From: Ceratodon purpureus
Lineage: Eukaryota > Streptophyta > Bryopsida > Pseudoditrichales > Ditrichaceae
NCBI GenBank assembly: GCA_014871385.1
Contig: CM026426.1
Span: 42,365,613 to 42,429,612 of the forward strand
Direction: 5' to 3'
DNA length: 64,000 bases
In this document: positions 46,185 through 58,296 of the stretch, piece by piece
Numbering within the stretch: the first letter of the stretch is position 1
Layout: the number at the start of each line of letters is the position of its first letter
Notes under the pieces: generated by a model
Database searches by the model: none
The model's input: only the letters and a program-made list of their open reading frames with translations
Told to the model about the DNA's origin: nothing
Program-made: the position numbers and the translations under genes

Positions 46185-46967
46185 TTAGAAATGAAAGTGG
46201 AATATTACAAAGTGGAATAAAGCAAAGGCAGATGAAGAACCTGAAGTGGATGCCCCAGGGTCAAGGTTCACCGGTGCTGCGCTCCCGCACGACAATTGTG
46301 CAATAATTTTGCACAATCCTTCGACTTGGCAGCGCGTCGCCACCGGCCCAAGCTTCAGAAAATTACGGCGCTGAATCTTCAGTCGAAGCGCCATGCGGGA
46401 CATTGCTTCCGCAAGCCAATTCACAGGCAAACCATAACCAAAAGTAGCGTAGCAAGCCCTCAAGAATCGGAGGGAATAATACGAATTGTCGGGCTTGTTC
46501 CCGTAGACTTTGAAGTACTGGATTGCAAATTGCTTTCGCTCAGCAAGATCTCTGCACCTGGAGATCTCGTACCGGTTTGGTTGACCACCTGGCCTCCACA
46601 CGGCTACAATCTCCTCTTCGGTGATGAAGGGATAGGCCTTCGGCAAATGTTTCAGCAATGGACCTTCGGCGCAAAGGCCCACCTGAGACATGAAGAACTC
46701 AGGGTCGTAATGCGCATCACGCCCAAGCAGCATTGGTGCTGCAGCTAGCATGCGCTGACGAACTTCGGGGAGGATTTAAGACAAGTCAAACGGTTCATTG
46801 AACTCCTCCATTGTCACTGCCCGCCCATTCGATGGCTCGATGTTACTGCCCTTTGAAGAGGAGTCATCGGAAGCATACTGTGATGGAGCACCGTGACGAG
46901 TCGGGGGTGGACTGCAGCTTGGCTTCCGCTTGGTGCGCTTCGCCATCTGCTTGGAACGCGACGTCAT
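46185..46967 (-). pseudogene. N-terminal module gene of the accessory family (locus A), one in-frame TAA
   Basis: From the ATG at 46967 (MTSRSKQMAKRTKRKP, a basic NLS-like start) the frame runs to a TAA at 46776-46778, then continues unbroken (ILPEVRQRM...PMLLGRDAHYDPEFFMSQVGLC) to 46185, 261 codons in all. PMLLGxxAxYxxxFFxxxVGLC and KVYGNKPDN...RFLRACYATFGYGLPVNWLAEAM align by eye with PLLLGDAACYSSDFFVDVGGLC and RVYRGTAPDN...FVRGLMLDAKRWKINWAEGA at 52.8-53.2 kb. The TAA fits CAA to TAA. Same strand as the coiled-coil and DUF7869-like genes downstream. Confidence 0.6.
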
Positions 46968-47222
46968 CGGAGCGAGAAAACAGAGAAATTCAAGGTAAGA
47001 GTGACACTTCTTTGAGCTTAGGTGAGTCTGTGACAACAAGCGGCAACATAAACAGAAAAATCAAGGGGCATGCCAAGCAATCAAGCAGGATGTGAAGCGT
47101 GGATGCAAAGTGAACCTGCTCAGACTATGAGGCTGAAGCAAAACCCAGACATGGCGATTAAGCATAAAGGTGTTGTGGAGAGACGGACATGGCCACCAAT
47201 GTTCCATTACTGCCAGTACCAA

Positions 47223-47326
47223 GTGTGGAATTAGTAGGACTCGACGGTTTGTTATCATGGCAAATATTTCCATGGTGTGAAATTAGTGGGACTTGACGGT
47301 GTGGTGTCATGGCAAATATTTACATG
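47223..47326 (+). repeat. 52 bp tandem duplication
   Basis: GTGTGRAATTAGTRGGACTY...CATGGCAAATATTTMCATG occurs twice in tandem (start 47223 and 47275) with about ten differences. No coding role is visible. Confidence 0.75.
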
Positions 47327-47778
47327 ATCTTCATTGCATGGGGAGGGGACGTTTGAGTCTACATGAAGTCACACTACTGTAGGGAAATAGTGAGGTGTAC
47401 CACTACATGAGAAATGAAGTTAGTAACTGCCGTAGGATGAGGATGCTTCAACAAAGATGTGGTCCATGGGCTCTGAGATTATTCGTGGGAACCTGGAAGT
47501 CTGAATCAGTCACAGGTAGAGCTGGATGGATGGGTCGATAGCAAGAGGAAAATGGGTAGCCTCGGTAGTTTGGAAAATGGATGGGGGGTGGACGCCTATT
47601 GCCATGTTGGAGCCTTTAAATTTAAGTCAATTGGTGATAAATAAGGACATATGAAAAAAACCGAAAGTAGCCATAAAATATAAAACAAAAGGCATAAAAG
47701 TAAATAATAAATGAAAGAACAAAATTGAATCCCAAGAAGGGTAAATACATAATTCCAGAACAAAAAATGAAGAGATCA

Positions 47779-49416
47779 TTAAGGAAGAATTAGTTATTAT
47801 TCACGTTTCACTCAAACTTCATTTCTCATCTCATTTTTCATCCACTCATAAAAGATAAGTTCACTTCAATGTTTCCTTCAATTTTCTATCATTGTGAATA
47901 TTGTTTTCAACTCTTGCCATGCTGCACTACTATAATTTTTAATATGGTTCTAATTGGGGTTAGTTCTGTGCACAATGATTAAGGAAGAATTAGTTCTTAT
48001 TCATGTTTGACTGAAAATTCATTTGTCATTCATCCATTTTTCATCCGCAAAGGATAAGTTCTCTTCCATGTTGCTTTCAAATTTCATATTTACGGATACC
48101 ATTTCACCCTTACCATGCTTCAGTGCCTTTTTCTTTTATTTGGTTCTACTTGGGGAGCTATAACTCGCACAATGATTAAGGTGGAATTAGTTCAGATTCA
48201 TGTTCAACTGAAACTCCAATTTTCATTCATCTATTTTTCATCCACCCTTAAATGAATGTTTCCTTCAAATTTCAGTAATTACAAAAATTGTTTTGACCCT
48301 TGCCATGCTTCAGCGTCTATTTTTTTTTTTTGCTTCAAATTGGATTGAGTTCTGTACAAGCCGATTAAGGAAGGATTAGTTCTGATTCATGTTTTACTGA
48401 AACTTCAATTTTTAGTCATCTAGTTTTCATCCATCCACAAATGATGCACGTGCACTTCAAGGTTTCCTTCAAATTTCAGCAATTATGAATATTGTTTTGA
48501 CCCTTGCCATGCTTCAGTGTTTTTTTTTTTTTTTTGCTGAAATTTGCTGAAATTTTTCACAAATGATGCACATGCACTTCAATGTTTCCTTCAAATTTCA
48601 GTTGTTCTAATTGGATTGAGTTCTGTGCAAACTGATTGAAGGAAGGATTAGTTCTGATTCATGTTTCACATAACTTCATTTTTCAATCTTTCGTTTTACC
48701 TCCACCCATAAAAGAAAAGGTCACTGTTATGTTTCTTACAAGTTTCATAATAACGGATACCGTTTTCACCCTTGCCATGCTTCAGTGCCTTTTTCTTTTA
48801 TTTGGTTCTACTTGGGGAGCTATATCTCGCACAGTGATTAAGGTGGAATTAGTTCAGATTCATGTTCAACTGAAACTCCAATTTTCATTCATCTATTTTT
48901 CATCCACCCTTAAAAGATAACATATGAATGTTTCCTTCAAATTTCAGTAATTACGAAAACTGTTTTGATCGAGCCTCCATGCTTCAGTGCTTTATTTGTT
49001 ATTTTTATTTGGTTCTAATTGGGTTCAGTTCTGTTCACACTGATTGGAGGTGTGTTCTTTCTTATTCATGTTTCACCGAATCTGGCTTCTTCATTCATTC
49101 GTTTATCGTTCACAAAAGTTAGGGTCTCTTTAATGTTTCTTCATCCTTGCCATGCTTCAGCGTCCTATGGTTTAGATGCTTCAAATTGGATTGAGTTCTG
49201 TGCAAGCTGATTAAGGAAGAATTAGTTCTCATTCATGTTTCATTGAAACTTCAATTTTCAGTCATCTAGTTTTCATCCATCCACAAATGATGCACGTGCA
49301 CTTCAATGTTTCCTTCAAATTTCAGCAATTACGAAAACTATTTTGACCCTTGAAGTGCTTCAGTGTTTTTTTTTTTTTTTTTAGTTGTTCTAATTAGATT
49401 GAGTTCTACGCCTTGA
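47779..49416 (+). repeat. Satellite array, eight ~165-270 bp units with higher-order structure
   Basis: Units begin ATTAAGGAAGRATTAGTTC or a close variant at about 47779, 47978, 48174, 48363, 48633, 48836, 49040 and 49207. Each carries TTCATGTTTCACTGAAACTTC, TTTCATCCAYCCA, CTTCAATGTTTCCTTC, CCTTGCCATGCTTCAGYG, a poly-T run and GGATTGAGTTCTGTGCA. Units 2-3 match units 5-6 (both joined by GGGGAGCTATA) and unit 4 matches unit 8, so a higher-order repeat of roughly 650-850 bp was duplicated. ORFs inside are artefacts. Confidence 0.9.
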
Positions 49417-51149
49417 AAAAAGATTACCACTAAATGGGCTAGAAACTGGGCAAAAAATGATTAATTGTGAATGAAGAAGTAACAAAGTAGCAGGATTTAA
49501 TTCACAAGTATAATGAATTTAGAAATCTGTAGCAGATTGAATGGTATCTGAAGATAATAAACTGCTGAAACATACTTGTGTTCTTTGAAAAAGAAAGACA
49601 TTAGACTTTGGAATATAAAGATACTTCTGGAAAGAACCTTGGATACTCAATTGCTTATATTGGTTTTAGAATTACACAAGACTCTGCTAATGGTTGAACA
49701 AAATTCTAAGTATTGAAAAAACGGTGATAGGAAAGAAGTTCCTACAGAACAATTTACATCAAAATCTTCATATCCGGTAAAAGAACACTTCAGTGAAAAT
49801 AATTTATAAATGGAAAAAAAAAAATTAAAAAATGCACTCTGTCTGTGCGGGCGTGTAAGCGTGGTGGGGTGGGTGTCGGAGGGTGGATTCGAACCCGGCA
49901 CCAGCACCCTGAGGCCGCCACGTCAATTCGAACCCGAAGCCTCGGAACACCAAGCCACCAAGGCTTTGAGGAGAGAGAGTGTGTTCTGAGCATATTTATA
50001 TCAAAACTGAGATCCAAAAAATCCAAAAAATTAAAAAATTAAAGAATTCTACATTAGAACTTTAAATCTCGTATTCTGATTTATGCATAACTAATAAGCA
50101 TCTCCTTGTTCCAAACTCGGGATTGCATAAAAAATTCGATTTTAAATTAAGCAGTGGACACTAAATTGAACATAGAGTCCTTGCAAATCAGATTTTATGC
50201 TTAATAATCTTGTGTTTGCATATATAACAAGCTTTTCACTAATCCAAATCTGGAATTGCAAAAGGTACTTCATTCTAAAGAAAAGGAATGTCCACCCGAA
50301 TTTGAGCAAAGCAAGCAATCAACAAATACACGCAAAGCTGTGTTGAAGCTTCAACAAAGTGGACACCAAGCGTAAGTAACTGAAACAAGTCAAATTGTGG
50401 ATCACATATGCATATGTAAGTCTGTAAAAATCGAAGTCTATCAACACAGAATTTGTTTATCATCACATAAACATTGAAGTCTATCAACACATAAATTTTT
50501 TTCTAATTGTTGGTAATTTCAAGAACATTAAGTAATCAGCTCTGTACAAATGAGCTTCAGAACCAGAACATCAAGGCACTGCCTTACATGACCAAAAGGC
50601 ATTCCCTTACATGCCCACTACTCAATTCACATCATTCATTGTAATACATAATTATAGCCAATGATCAACCACTCGATAACAAAACTCTTTCAGTTTGTAT
50701 ATGATAGGAAGAAGGACATGCTGGTGTATTCCAAAGAGTAGAGTCGAACTTGATCAAGACCCGAGTGCTTCAGATTCTTATCAATGTGCATAGATATTTA
50801 CACTGAAGCATCGAAGAAGAATTAATGGTTGCTAAGCAATGCATCACACACCAGCACTGACGACCATGAGTATACCTGCACGGCCACAAATCAAGGATAG
50901 AATTTCAGCCCTTCATACTTACGAAGTGGACAGATATTAGCAATTCAGAGAGTTCAGAATTGTGGGAAAAAAAGGGCACATTTTCAGATTCCATTGCAAA
51001 AAAGATAATACATTACGTGCACATGTGACATGCTGTTGTGCTAAGAAACGGAAGGGTCTAGTGAAGATTGAACTTCTATCTGCAGCTAGTCTTCTAAAAG
51101 TGTATATATGCTATCTTTCAGAGGCAGCTAAAACTTCCTTCGTGGTCCT
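49417..51149. other. Intergenic stretch, AT-rich, no gene supported
   Basis: No domain-bearing ORF. It contains a tRNA-like repeat fragment near 49.9 kb (listed separately). The segment 50960-51120 is open on the plus strand but is Lys/Cys-rich without a recognised motif, and lies against the 3' end of the minus-strand gene. Confidence 0.45.
49860..49975 (-). repeat. Possible tRNA-derived repeat with two B-box-like words
   Basis: On the minus strand: TTGGTGGCTTGGTGTTCCG (A-box-like), then CGGGTTCGAATTGACG and, further on, CCGGGTTCGAATCCACCC (B-box consensus GGTTCGAATCC). No cloverleaf can be drawn, so not a tRNA gene. It could be a SINE head. Confidence 0.3.
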
Positions 51150-53180
51150 TCATGTTGGAGTAGTAGGAAATTTTGCTTCTGCTGCGGCTGCACATGCAAT
51201 GTTCACAATGTCTCTTAACTCGGCGGGATCCACGGTTCCAGGAGGAGTTCCAACGATCAGCTCAAGTTTTGCATCTACGAGTGGGCTGCAGCGGGATGAT
51301 GCCGTGTCGTGGCCTGCATCGTCGACTTTGGAAACTAACTTCTTCGGGGTATCACTTGCAGCAGCCTCTCTTGGCTTTCCGCACGTCGTTGCTGTTGTGG
51401 CGCCGCTTCCTACTTCAACGACCTTGTTCTTGTGAACAGTTACTTCTTCACAAGAGGGTGCTTTAGTGGTGACACCAGGTGCATCGACACGTGGTGGAAA
51501 AGCAAGCTCCACAGACATGTGCTCAAGCACTTCGTCATCGGGCCCATTTTCCAGCAGTGCTGGAAGACAAGCTCGCTTGGGGGAGGAGATTAGGGGTGAC
51601 GGTTCATCAGTAGTCTTCCGCTTTGTGAATTGTGTCTTTGCTTCAGAGCGACTCAGCGGAGGTGCCCAACCTTCTCTCTTCACCGCTGCTGCAGCAGTGC
51701 GTGCGGTAGCAAAGTCAGACTTGAAGCCCCATTGTCCCATCCAGCCAACACATGGCTTGGCATTGCAGCCTGGACAGCGTGGTGAAGCATTGAGGGCGAG
51801 CTGGAACAAACATATTGGGTGGAGAAGACATCCGCAAGGGAGGTTTGCTAAAGCCATGTCAGCCTAGTAGCGTCCGCACCCCACACAGGGGAGGTGCGTC
51901 TTCAGCGGCACCACTTCTCCAAGGTTCACAGGAAATGCTGTATAAAAATGCTGTGGGCGTATACAACTCTCTTGAACTATGAGAACATTAATTTTTTCTT
52001 CAAGTATCTTAATGGACTCCTGAAGCTGCAGCAGCTGAGAACGTAAATTGGCGGCAGCTTCGGTCCAGTGCTTAATCTCAGGGTTTAGGGTCGCCAGGTT
52101 GGTAGACACGGCAACTGCATCCTCCATGAGTGATCTCAGGCGCACATCAATCACCTTCTTAGCGGCGTCATCCATCGAAGTCATTGCTTGCTTGGAATGT
52201 TGGATACCAGCGAACTTGTCCCACTTGGTCTGCTCCAACCGCTGCAACTCCTGTCGCCTAGATTCCCGCATTGCAAGCGCTATTTCAGCGCGCTCCAGTT
52301 CATCCTTCATCTTGATGAGTAATCCTTCTTTGAAGTCCCGTTGCTTCAGCAGAGATGCGGATCCCTCTACGGTGGCGAGCTTCTGGCGTCCAGTGTCTGA
52401 AGTAACCTCAAGGGGTTTCTTCTTACTGCTTGCCGAGGCTGTTGCAGGAGTGGGCGGAAGCAGGTTCGGAGCTGGAGCAGGACCCTTGACCACCACACTT
52501 CGACGGCTCATAGGTGACTTCCGGATCGGCACTTCGACTTCAGGCTCTGGAGCACGTAGTTGTCGCACAATACCTCCTGGACGTGGCACACCTCCCTCAG
52601 AGATGGTTTTTGCTGCCGCATTCTTCTCGCGTACCACCTTATCGACTACTGCTCTGAACACTTTCAGCATCGCCTGGATCTGCTCACGCAAGCACGGCGG
52701 TGTGAGCTTCGCTGGATTCAGCACTGGACTTTTGAGGCGGCTCTACGTACACAGAAGCAACAGTTAGTCTATGATGATATGATCCAAATCAACGAGGAGA
52801 AGACATACATCAAAATTAAGGAGACTTACTTTTGCTATCTCAGCAGCACCTTCGGCCCAGTTGATTTTCCAGCGTTTGGCATCAAGCATTAAGCCCCTGA
52901 CAAATGCCGTGCCAAACTCGCCATTGTCTGGAGCTGTCCCCCTATAAACGCGCTGGTACATCCTAAGTGCCCTCGCTGCAACATCCTCTGTCATATGCCG
53001 CAATGGATGGCGATTTTCATTCTTGTTGAGCGGATAGGTGCCCACAATTGCTTCAAGTGGCAGGTTGTGCTCTTCCTTGAGTCGCTTGAATGGGACGCCG
53101 CTACCACATAGTCCTCCCACGTCAACAAAAAAATCAGAGCTATAGCATGCGGCGTCTCCAAGGAGTAATGGAGTGTGCAA
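51150..53180 (-). pseudogene. Coiled-coil / zinc-finger accessory gene (family locus B), one in-frame TAG
   Basis: The last part of an upstream exon (53180-52830; PLLLGDAACYSSDFF...INWAEGAAEIAK) ends AAA|GTAAGT. An 87 bp intron (52829-52743) ends GTACGTAG. The next exon reads SRLKSPVLNPAKL..., a coiled coil (LKQRDFKEGLLIKMKDELERAEIA), then CVGCGRY, TAG at 51864-51866, and ADMALANLPCGCLLHPICLFQL...PRCPGCNAKPCVGWMGQWGF. That makes a C-x2-C...C-x-C-x2-H-x2-C...C-x2-C RING-like finger, followed by a low-complexity tail with Lys/Arg patches to 51150. The 5' start lies in an unidentified exon above 53190. Except for the TAG the gene is intact. Confidence 0.7.
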
Positions 53181-53811
53181 TCACTTCACCAATTTTTTAA
53201 AAACATTAGAAACATACTGAAAATTGCACTTCTTGCTTTTCAGAAAAAGTACCTTACAGCAGTAAAAATTGTCACAAAGTAATCAATATTGATAAAAATT
53301 AAGTTGCAAAGTACATAAAAAAATTATATGGTTAAAAAGAGCACCTTTTACGGTAACACATGTTGTATTATTATTTCCCAAGCACTCATCCTTTCCTTAC
53401 AATTCTTAGCGATCAAAGGGCAAAATTTTTGACATTATTTAGTTTAGTAAAAAATTAGAATTTTCAGGTGGATTTTTGAAGTATTGAACCATATTCTTCC
53501 AATGCTCCTTCTAAACCTTGTTTATTTACAATTTAAGTTTTCTAGTACCTTAAATACCCATCAAAATTGGGCGTTGGCTTTTAGTGCTTTCTTGAGTACA
53601 ATTACATGTCAAAAGCAGTCCACCCTAGTGTGCTTCCACCCTCTTTCTTTTGTTTTGGATTTGTTTTGTATGTTTCAATAGACCTGGATCTTCTTTTCCA
53701 CAAGTTTGTCTTCATTCATTTTGAGCCAATCACAATCTGCACAGCTACCACGCCAGATATAAACAAGATTTGTCAATTTAATGAATACAATGTTGAATTG
53801 AAGGGTTCGGT

Positions 53812-54060
53812 CGCACTAGGTAGGGCCCCCAGTCGCACTAGTTGGGGGCCCCGGCCACACTAGTTGGGGGCCCCGGTCGCACTGGTTGGGGCCCCACCTG
53901 CAACTAGTTGGGGGTCCCAGCTGCACTAGTTGGGGGGCCCAACTGTATCTAGTTGGGGGTCCCAGCTGCACTAGTTGGAGGCCCCAGCTGTAACTAGTTG
54001 GGGGCCCCAGCTGTAACTAGTTGGGGGTCCCAGCTGCACTAGTTGGGGGCCCCAACTGCA
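53812..54060 (+). repeat. 22-23 bp minisatellite with palindromic units (about 11 copies)
   Basis: Consensus GCACTAGTTGGGGGCCCCAGCT repeats about 11 times with point differences. Each unit holds CTAGTT and a GGGGCCCC palindrome; the best unit edges read AGTTGGGGGCCCCAACT, a perfect 17 bp inverted repeat. Very GC-rich within an AT-rich region. Confidence 0.95.
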
Positions 54061-57000
54061 ATCTTAGAACATACCTTTCGACTTTGTTTTAATACATAGT
54101 TCTTACTTTTTATGGACAAATAACACAATAATTAGACTATCATTAAGATAAGTTTCATTGGTTGCACATGCTGTATATTAAGTGTTTAGTCTAGTTTGAA
54201 GGAAATTTTTCAAAAGACTAATGAAAAACAAGCTTAAAATGAGACTTCCAAATATTATAATGTTACATTATAGAACACTATAAGTTTTGTCGCTTTGGAT
54301 AATTCGTGTTGTTTTGAATGTATAATCACTGTAGCTTTGACTCGTACCTTACACTTGCAGGTAACGCTGAATAATGCTCCCGTGCATTATGCATATGATA
54401 CAAAAGTCAAGTAAAAGTAAACGAATCTCTTACATACAAAGTAAAAATCACTATAAAAATTATAGTATCTGTAAAAGTAAATACAATTGTTAATTTTAAA
54501 ATTATTGTATTTAAATATTTTGATTGTTTGTAGTCCAGTCTCAAAATTCTCATGTTGAACCATGGATACATGAATTGACTTTAGTATATATAGTAAATAT
54601 TTGGAGTCACTATGATGTTTTAAAGGATGAGAGTAATGTTTTTGTCATAATATGTATGCTATAAATTCTATACTATATTATATTCTTATATCTTCATCTA
54701 AAAGCCCAATATTTCAAGATGATGAAGAAAATTCTATTATTTTATCAACTTGAATACTTTAAAGATTAAATTTTATTGAGAGTGAATATAAATGTTCAAA
54801 AATATATAAATAAAAGTAAATACGAATCTAAAAAAATAAAAAATAAATCACGTATGGTCTATAAATTAGTGTTCCTTTGTTTGACGTGGACTTCCACATT
54901 GAGTTCCGTATGTCATTGTATCATTTCTTGCTATCGGAACAAGCTTCTAACATCAAGCTTCTAACAAGTTCCAACATCAATTTCATCCTTGATATCGTAA
55001 ATTCAATAACTATATCTAAAAGAAGGAAAAGTAATGTATCTAGAACTTTGGGTTATAAGAACGGTTTACTAGAATATCTATCTTCACAAACTTGTTAAAA
55101 AAATGATTTAACAACGACAAAATTGTTAAAATGCATACTACTATGTAGTATAGATTTACAACTGAACAAATAATATTGATAAGGTATCACAATATACATC
55201 AATGATGAAACTTGTATTTATATTGCAAAATTATCACAAAATTTTGAGACCATGAAACTCCAGAAATGCAAAACTGTAAGTTGTAAGCTTCATTTACTTC
55301 TTTTTCTACTTGTATATCTTCATATACTCCTACACTTCAACCCTATACTTTAGTTTCAACTTTATTTCTCCAAATTTAGTATTTATACGCAAACCTTGAG
55401 GTCCCACACATCTTGTTAATGTAATACTGACTCTTTATATTTTTTAAATTTAGTACACACTTTTACATTTTTCTTTACTTTTGAAGTTACTTTTATTTTT
55501 AAAAGTAAAGTAAAAGCTAGCTTAAGTAACTGTATTATATAAAGAAAGTATATATTCTTATTCATTATAATGTATATATAAATATTTATTGCCCTATGCT
55601 CTGATTACTTTATATTTCAGATGTCTATAATCATTTATTTTATAGCAAGGTGGCTGAGCTTGTAATTCGTGAGGCCAAGTTACTAATATTTATTTATTTG
55701 ATTCATAATTCTTCTTCCAGAAGATGCGATGTTTTTTTTTAGTATGCGTCTTCATGGAGATGCAACGTTATTTATTTATTTATTTACCTTGGTTTATTTA
55801 TTTTTCTTGATTTCTGTATTTTTATGTCTAATGCTTCTTCTTGAAGATGCGTTGAAGAAGATTTACTCATCTCGATTTTATTCTTCATGCATTATGTTTC
55901 TTCCTAAAGATGCTCCATTATTTATTTAACCCTCTTAATAAATATATAATTGATTGTTCCATTTTTCAATGCGCTATTATGATATGGGCAGGTCATTTTA
56001 CAATGTAGCTCAAGTACTACTGTTTAAGCAACAATTTGATGACAAGGAGGATATAAATTATAATTGGTAACCTCGCAAAGTCCTCGTGCGCTTCAGAACC
56101 TGTTTCCTCAAGTTTCTTAAATGCTATTTCGCAAATTCACAAATAAAAGAGAGATATATAGTTTTTTCATCTTTTATTTTTTTGGGTTTTTTTTTTTAAA
56201 AAATTCTTCTTCTTCCCCGTTTTCTTTCATCTTTCTTTTACTCTTTTATTAAAAAAACTACCCATGACCACTGCTGCCTACCCATGACCGTTCCATTGAG
56301 CCCAAGACCGGCGGTTTTGGCCCCATGACCGCGGCATTGGGTCCCATGGCCATGACCTTCGGTTCCATGGCCGCAACTATTTTTTCATAATTTTGTTTAC
56401 AATTTGCAACATTTCAATTGGCAACAATACATTTGGCAGCAGTACAAGTGACACCATTACAATGTTGTTTATTACTTCAAAGAGCAAATTTCACTTGAAA
56501 ACACATGTAGGGGTGGGAGTGTGGGCGGCAGTAGGCACCTAGCTGCAATGTAGGGGCTCACATTGATGATGAAGGTCACGGACCAACGCCGGGATTAGCG
56601 AGTTACGACAAATATCCGGGTGCAACGATCCAAGCATTTGGCAAGCTGCACCACCTTGTTATTAATCAATATTCGACGATAGGTTAACATTGTCTAAATC
56701 CACGTACTATTCTGATGTACATTGCCTGCCAATCAGATATATCCAAGCCCAGGATTATAGGTACAATGCACGGCATGATTTGGCGCTGCTCTACTGTGAC
56801 ACTGAGATCAGTTTACATGTGCAACGACTTTTCATAGAAAACAAAATGCTCGCATAATGTCCTTACTAAACTGGAGTGACACAGTACTCATATACCACTT
56901 ACTAGATATGGGGAAATGCTTTCCCTCGTGGGTTGGCTCACACAGATACAGAAATTCATCGATCTCCTTCTAACATTCCATGCACTTCGAAGATACCCTC

Positions 57001-57190
57001 CTAGTCTGCTGTAGCACCTTCTAAAACCAGAGCCCTTCCATCGCTGCCATGCTCAAGTTCTGTGGACCTTCGTGAAACCATTGCCATCTGAATCTGTTCT
57101 CTTCTTTGGAGCTCGTCAGTGAGTACTTCGCAAGTTCTTTAGTGATCTTTGTTACATCTTAGGTTTCTTGTGATCTTTGCTAGAGCAAGG
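54061..57190. other. AT-rich intergenic stretch, no gene supported
   Basis: Long AT-rich tract with only short ORFs. A small cluster of CCCATGACC words occurs at 56257-56365 (for example TACCCATGACC twice, CCCCATGACCGCGG). 56520-57150 is less AT-rich and could hold the promoter of the plus-strand ORF at 57191, but no TATA box is obvious. Confidence 0.5.
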
Positions 57191-58042
57191 ATGGATAAGC
57201 CAGTTGAAGAGGTGCATGCTGTCGTGCTTTATAACAACTTGGAGGATCGTGGTAATTACGTTCCCCTTCGGGTAGAAATAGGCAGTTGGGTGACATTGAG
57301 AGCGGCCGTCAGAGGTCCCTGGTCCCGAGACGCGAGGATTCATGGTCCAGACTCATTCGCTGGGGCATGGAAGGCTCAGATCCTTGGATTCCGTTTCAAA
57401 GCAATGGCGAGGCGTGGTAGGGATGTGCTGAAGCTAGACGCCATCAAAGTTCGGCATGCTTATCAACGCCGACAGTTGCTCTTGGATCCGGCCACTGCTG
57501 CGAGGGAGCCCCGCGGATGTAACTTGCTTTATCAGTCGTATTGGGACAACTGGGTTGATCCAACAGCGGTCATGGATGTCATCCTCGTGCTTCACCATGA
57601 AGTCGAAGAGGCAGCGGTGCGCAATGGCCGCAGTCATAAGACTTTGCTGGAGAATGGCACCTTTTTCCTGAAAGCTGTGTACGTTCCACAGTCTGGCTCT
57701 TCTTTGTATGGCAGCTTAGAGGAGTTGCCGTTGCCCGCCCTTGATGACCCCTACTGGCCCCTCCCTGACATGCACACATCCGAGGCATTTAGATTGAAGT
57801 TGGCCACCGACATCTGTGAAGCAATGAAAGGTGGAACCGGGAGTAAATTAGCACACGTGAAATGGTTCATGCCTGTGCATGTCATGGTTGACTTGTTTGC
57901 TGTAGCAGAGAACCCGCGTCGCACAGCCACCATGTACGTCTTCAAATTGCCATCTGAAGCAATTCTGAGTAGTCTTATGGATGTCGGATGTCGGAAGAAT
58001 CAAGTTTCAGGTTCTCATAAAGGTGAACTATTCTTGCTCTGA
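57191..58042 (+). CDS. Orphan ORF, 283 codons, unknown function
   Basis: ATG at 57191 (MDKPVEEVHAVVLYNNLEDRGNYVPLRVEIGSWV...) with an uninterrupted frame to TGA at 58040. The pattern is mixed alpha/beta, with no signal peptide or membrane segment, and contains RRGRDVLKLDAIKVRHAYQRRQLLL and a Pro/Leu-rich loop (ELPLPALDDPYWPLPD). A donor-like AAAG|GTGAAC at 58020 could remove the last seven codons. I recognise no family. It is divergent from nothing nearby and converges on the transposase-like gene at 58297, so it may belong to the same element or be the host gene into which it inserted. Confidence 0.5.
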   Translation: MDKPVEEVHAVVLYNNLEDRGNYVPLRVEIGSWVTLRAAVRGPWSRDARIHGPDSFAGAWKAQILGFRFKAMARRGRDVLKLDAIKVRHAYQRRQLLLDPATAAREPRGCNLLYQSYWDNWVDPTAVMDVILVLHHEVEEAAVRNGRSHKTLLENGTFFLKAVYVPQSGSSLYGSLEELPLPALDDPYWPLPDMHTSEAFRLKLATDICEAMKGGTGSKLAHVKWFMPVHVMVDLFAVAENPRRTATMYVFKLPSEAILSSLMDVGCRKNQVSGSHKGELFLL

Positions 58043-58296
58043 TTACTACTGATTTGGGTACTTCGTTTCCACACAATCAAAGTCTTCTTGAGTTGCTTAG
58101 GTGGGCATTCCGCTTCACATAAAAAGCGGAATTGAAACATGACAGCCGAATACATACATCCACTTCCACAAAGTGACAAAGATATGGGACTTCACAAAAT
58201 TTTACCTCCACAGATAGACTAAAAAGAAAATATTTTGTGTAAAACTTCTCATTTCGAATTGCATAGCAGTTTCTAACATCAAAGTTCTCAGTAGAA

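Noticed and set aside
48636..49210. Hydrophobic ORFs resembling membrane segments
   Set aside because: They lie within the satellite units, repeat with them and owe their Phe/Leu content to poly-T tracts.
49880..49980. tRNA gene on the minus strand (GGTTCGAATCC words)
   Set aside because: No acceptor stem or anticodon arm could be drawn, and two B-boxes occur in tandem. Listed only as a tRNA-like repeat.
3653..52000. TAG reassigned to an amino acid (alternative genetic code), since several long frames are interrupted only by TAG
   Set aside because: TGA and TAA also interrupt the same genes, frameshifts accompany them, and ORFs such as the transposase gene end naturally at TAG. Decay at CAG/CGA sites explains the data better.
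47779..54060. CRISPR-like arrays (the satellite and the minisatellite)
   Set aside because: There are no unique spacers, the units are contiguous or diverge throughout, introns show the genome is eukaryotic, and no cas gene is present.
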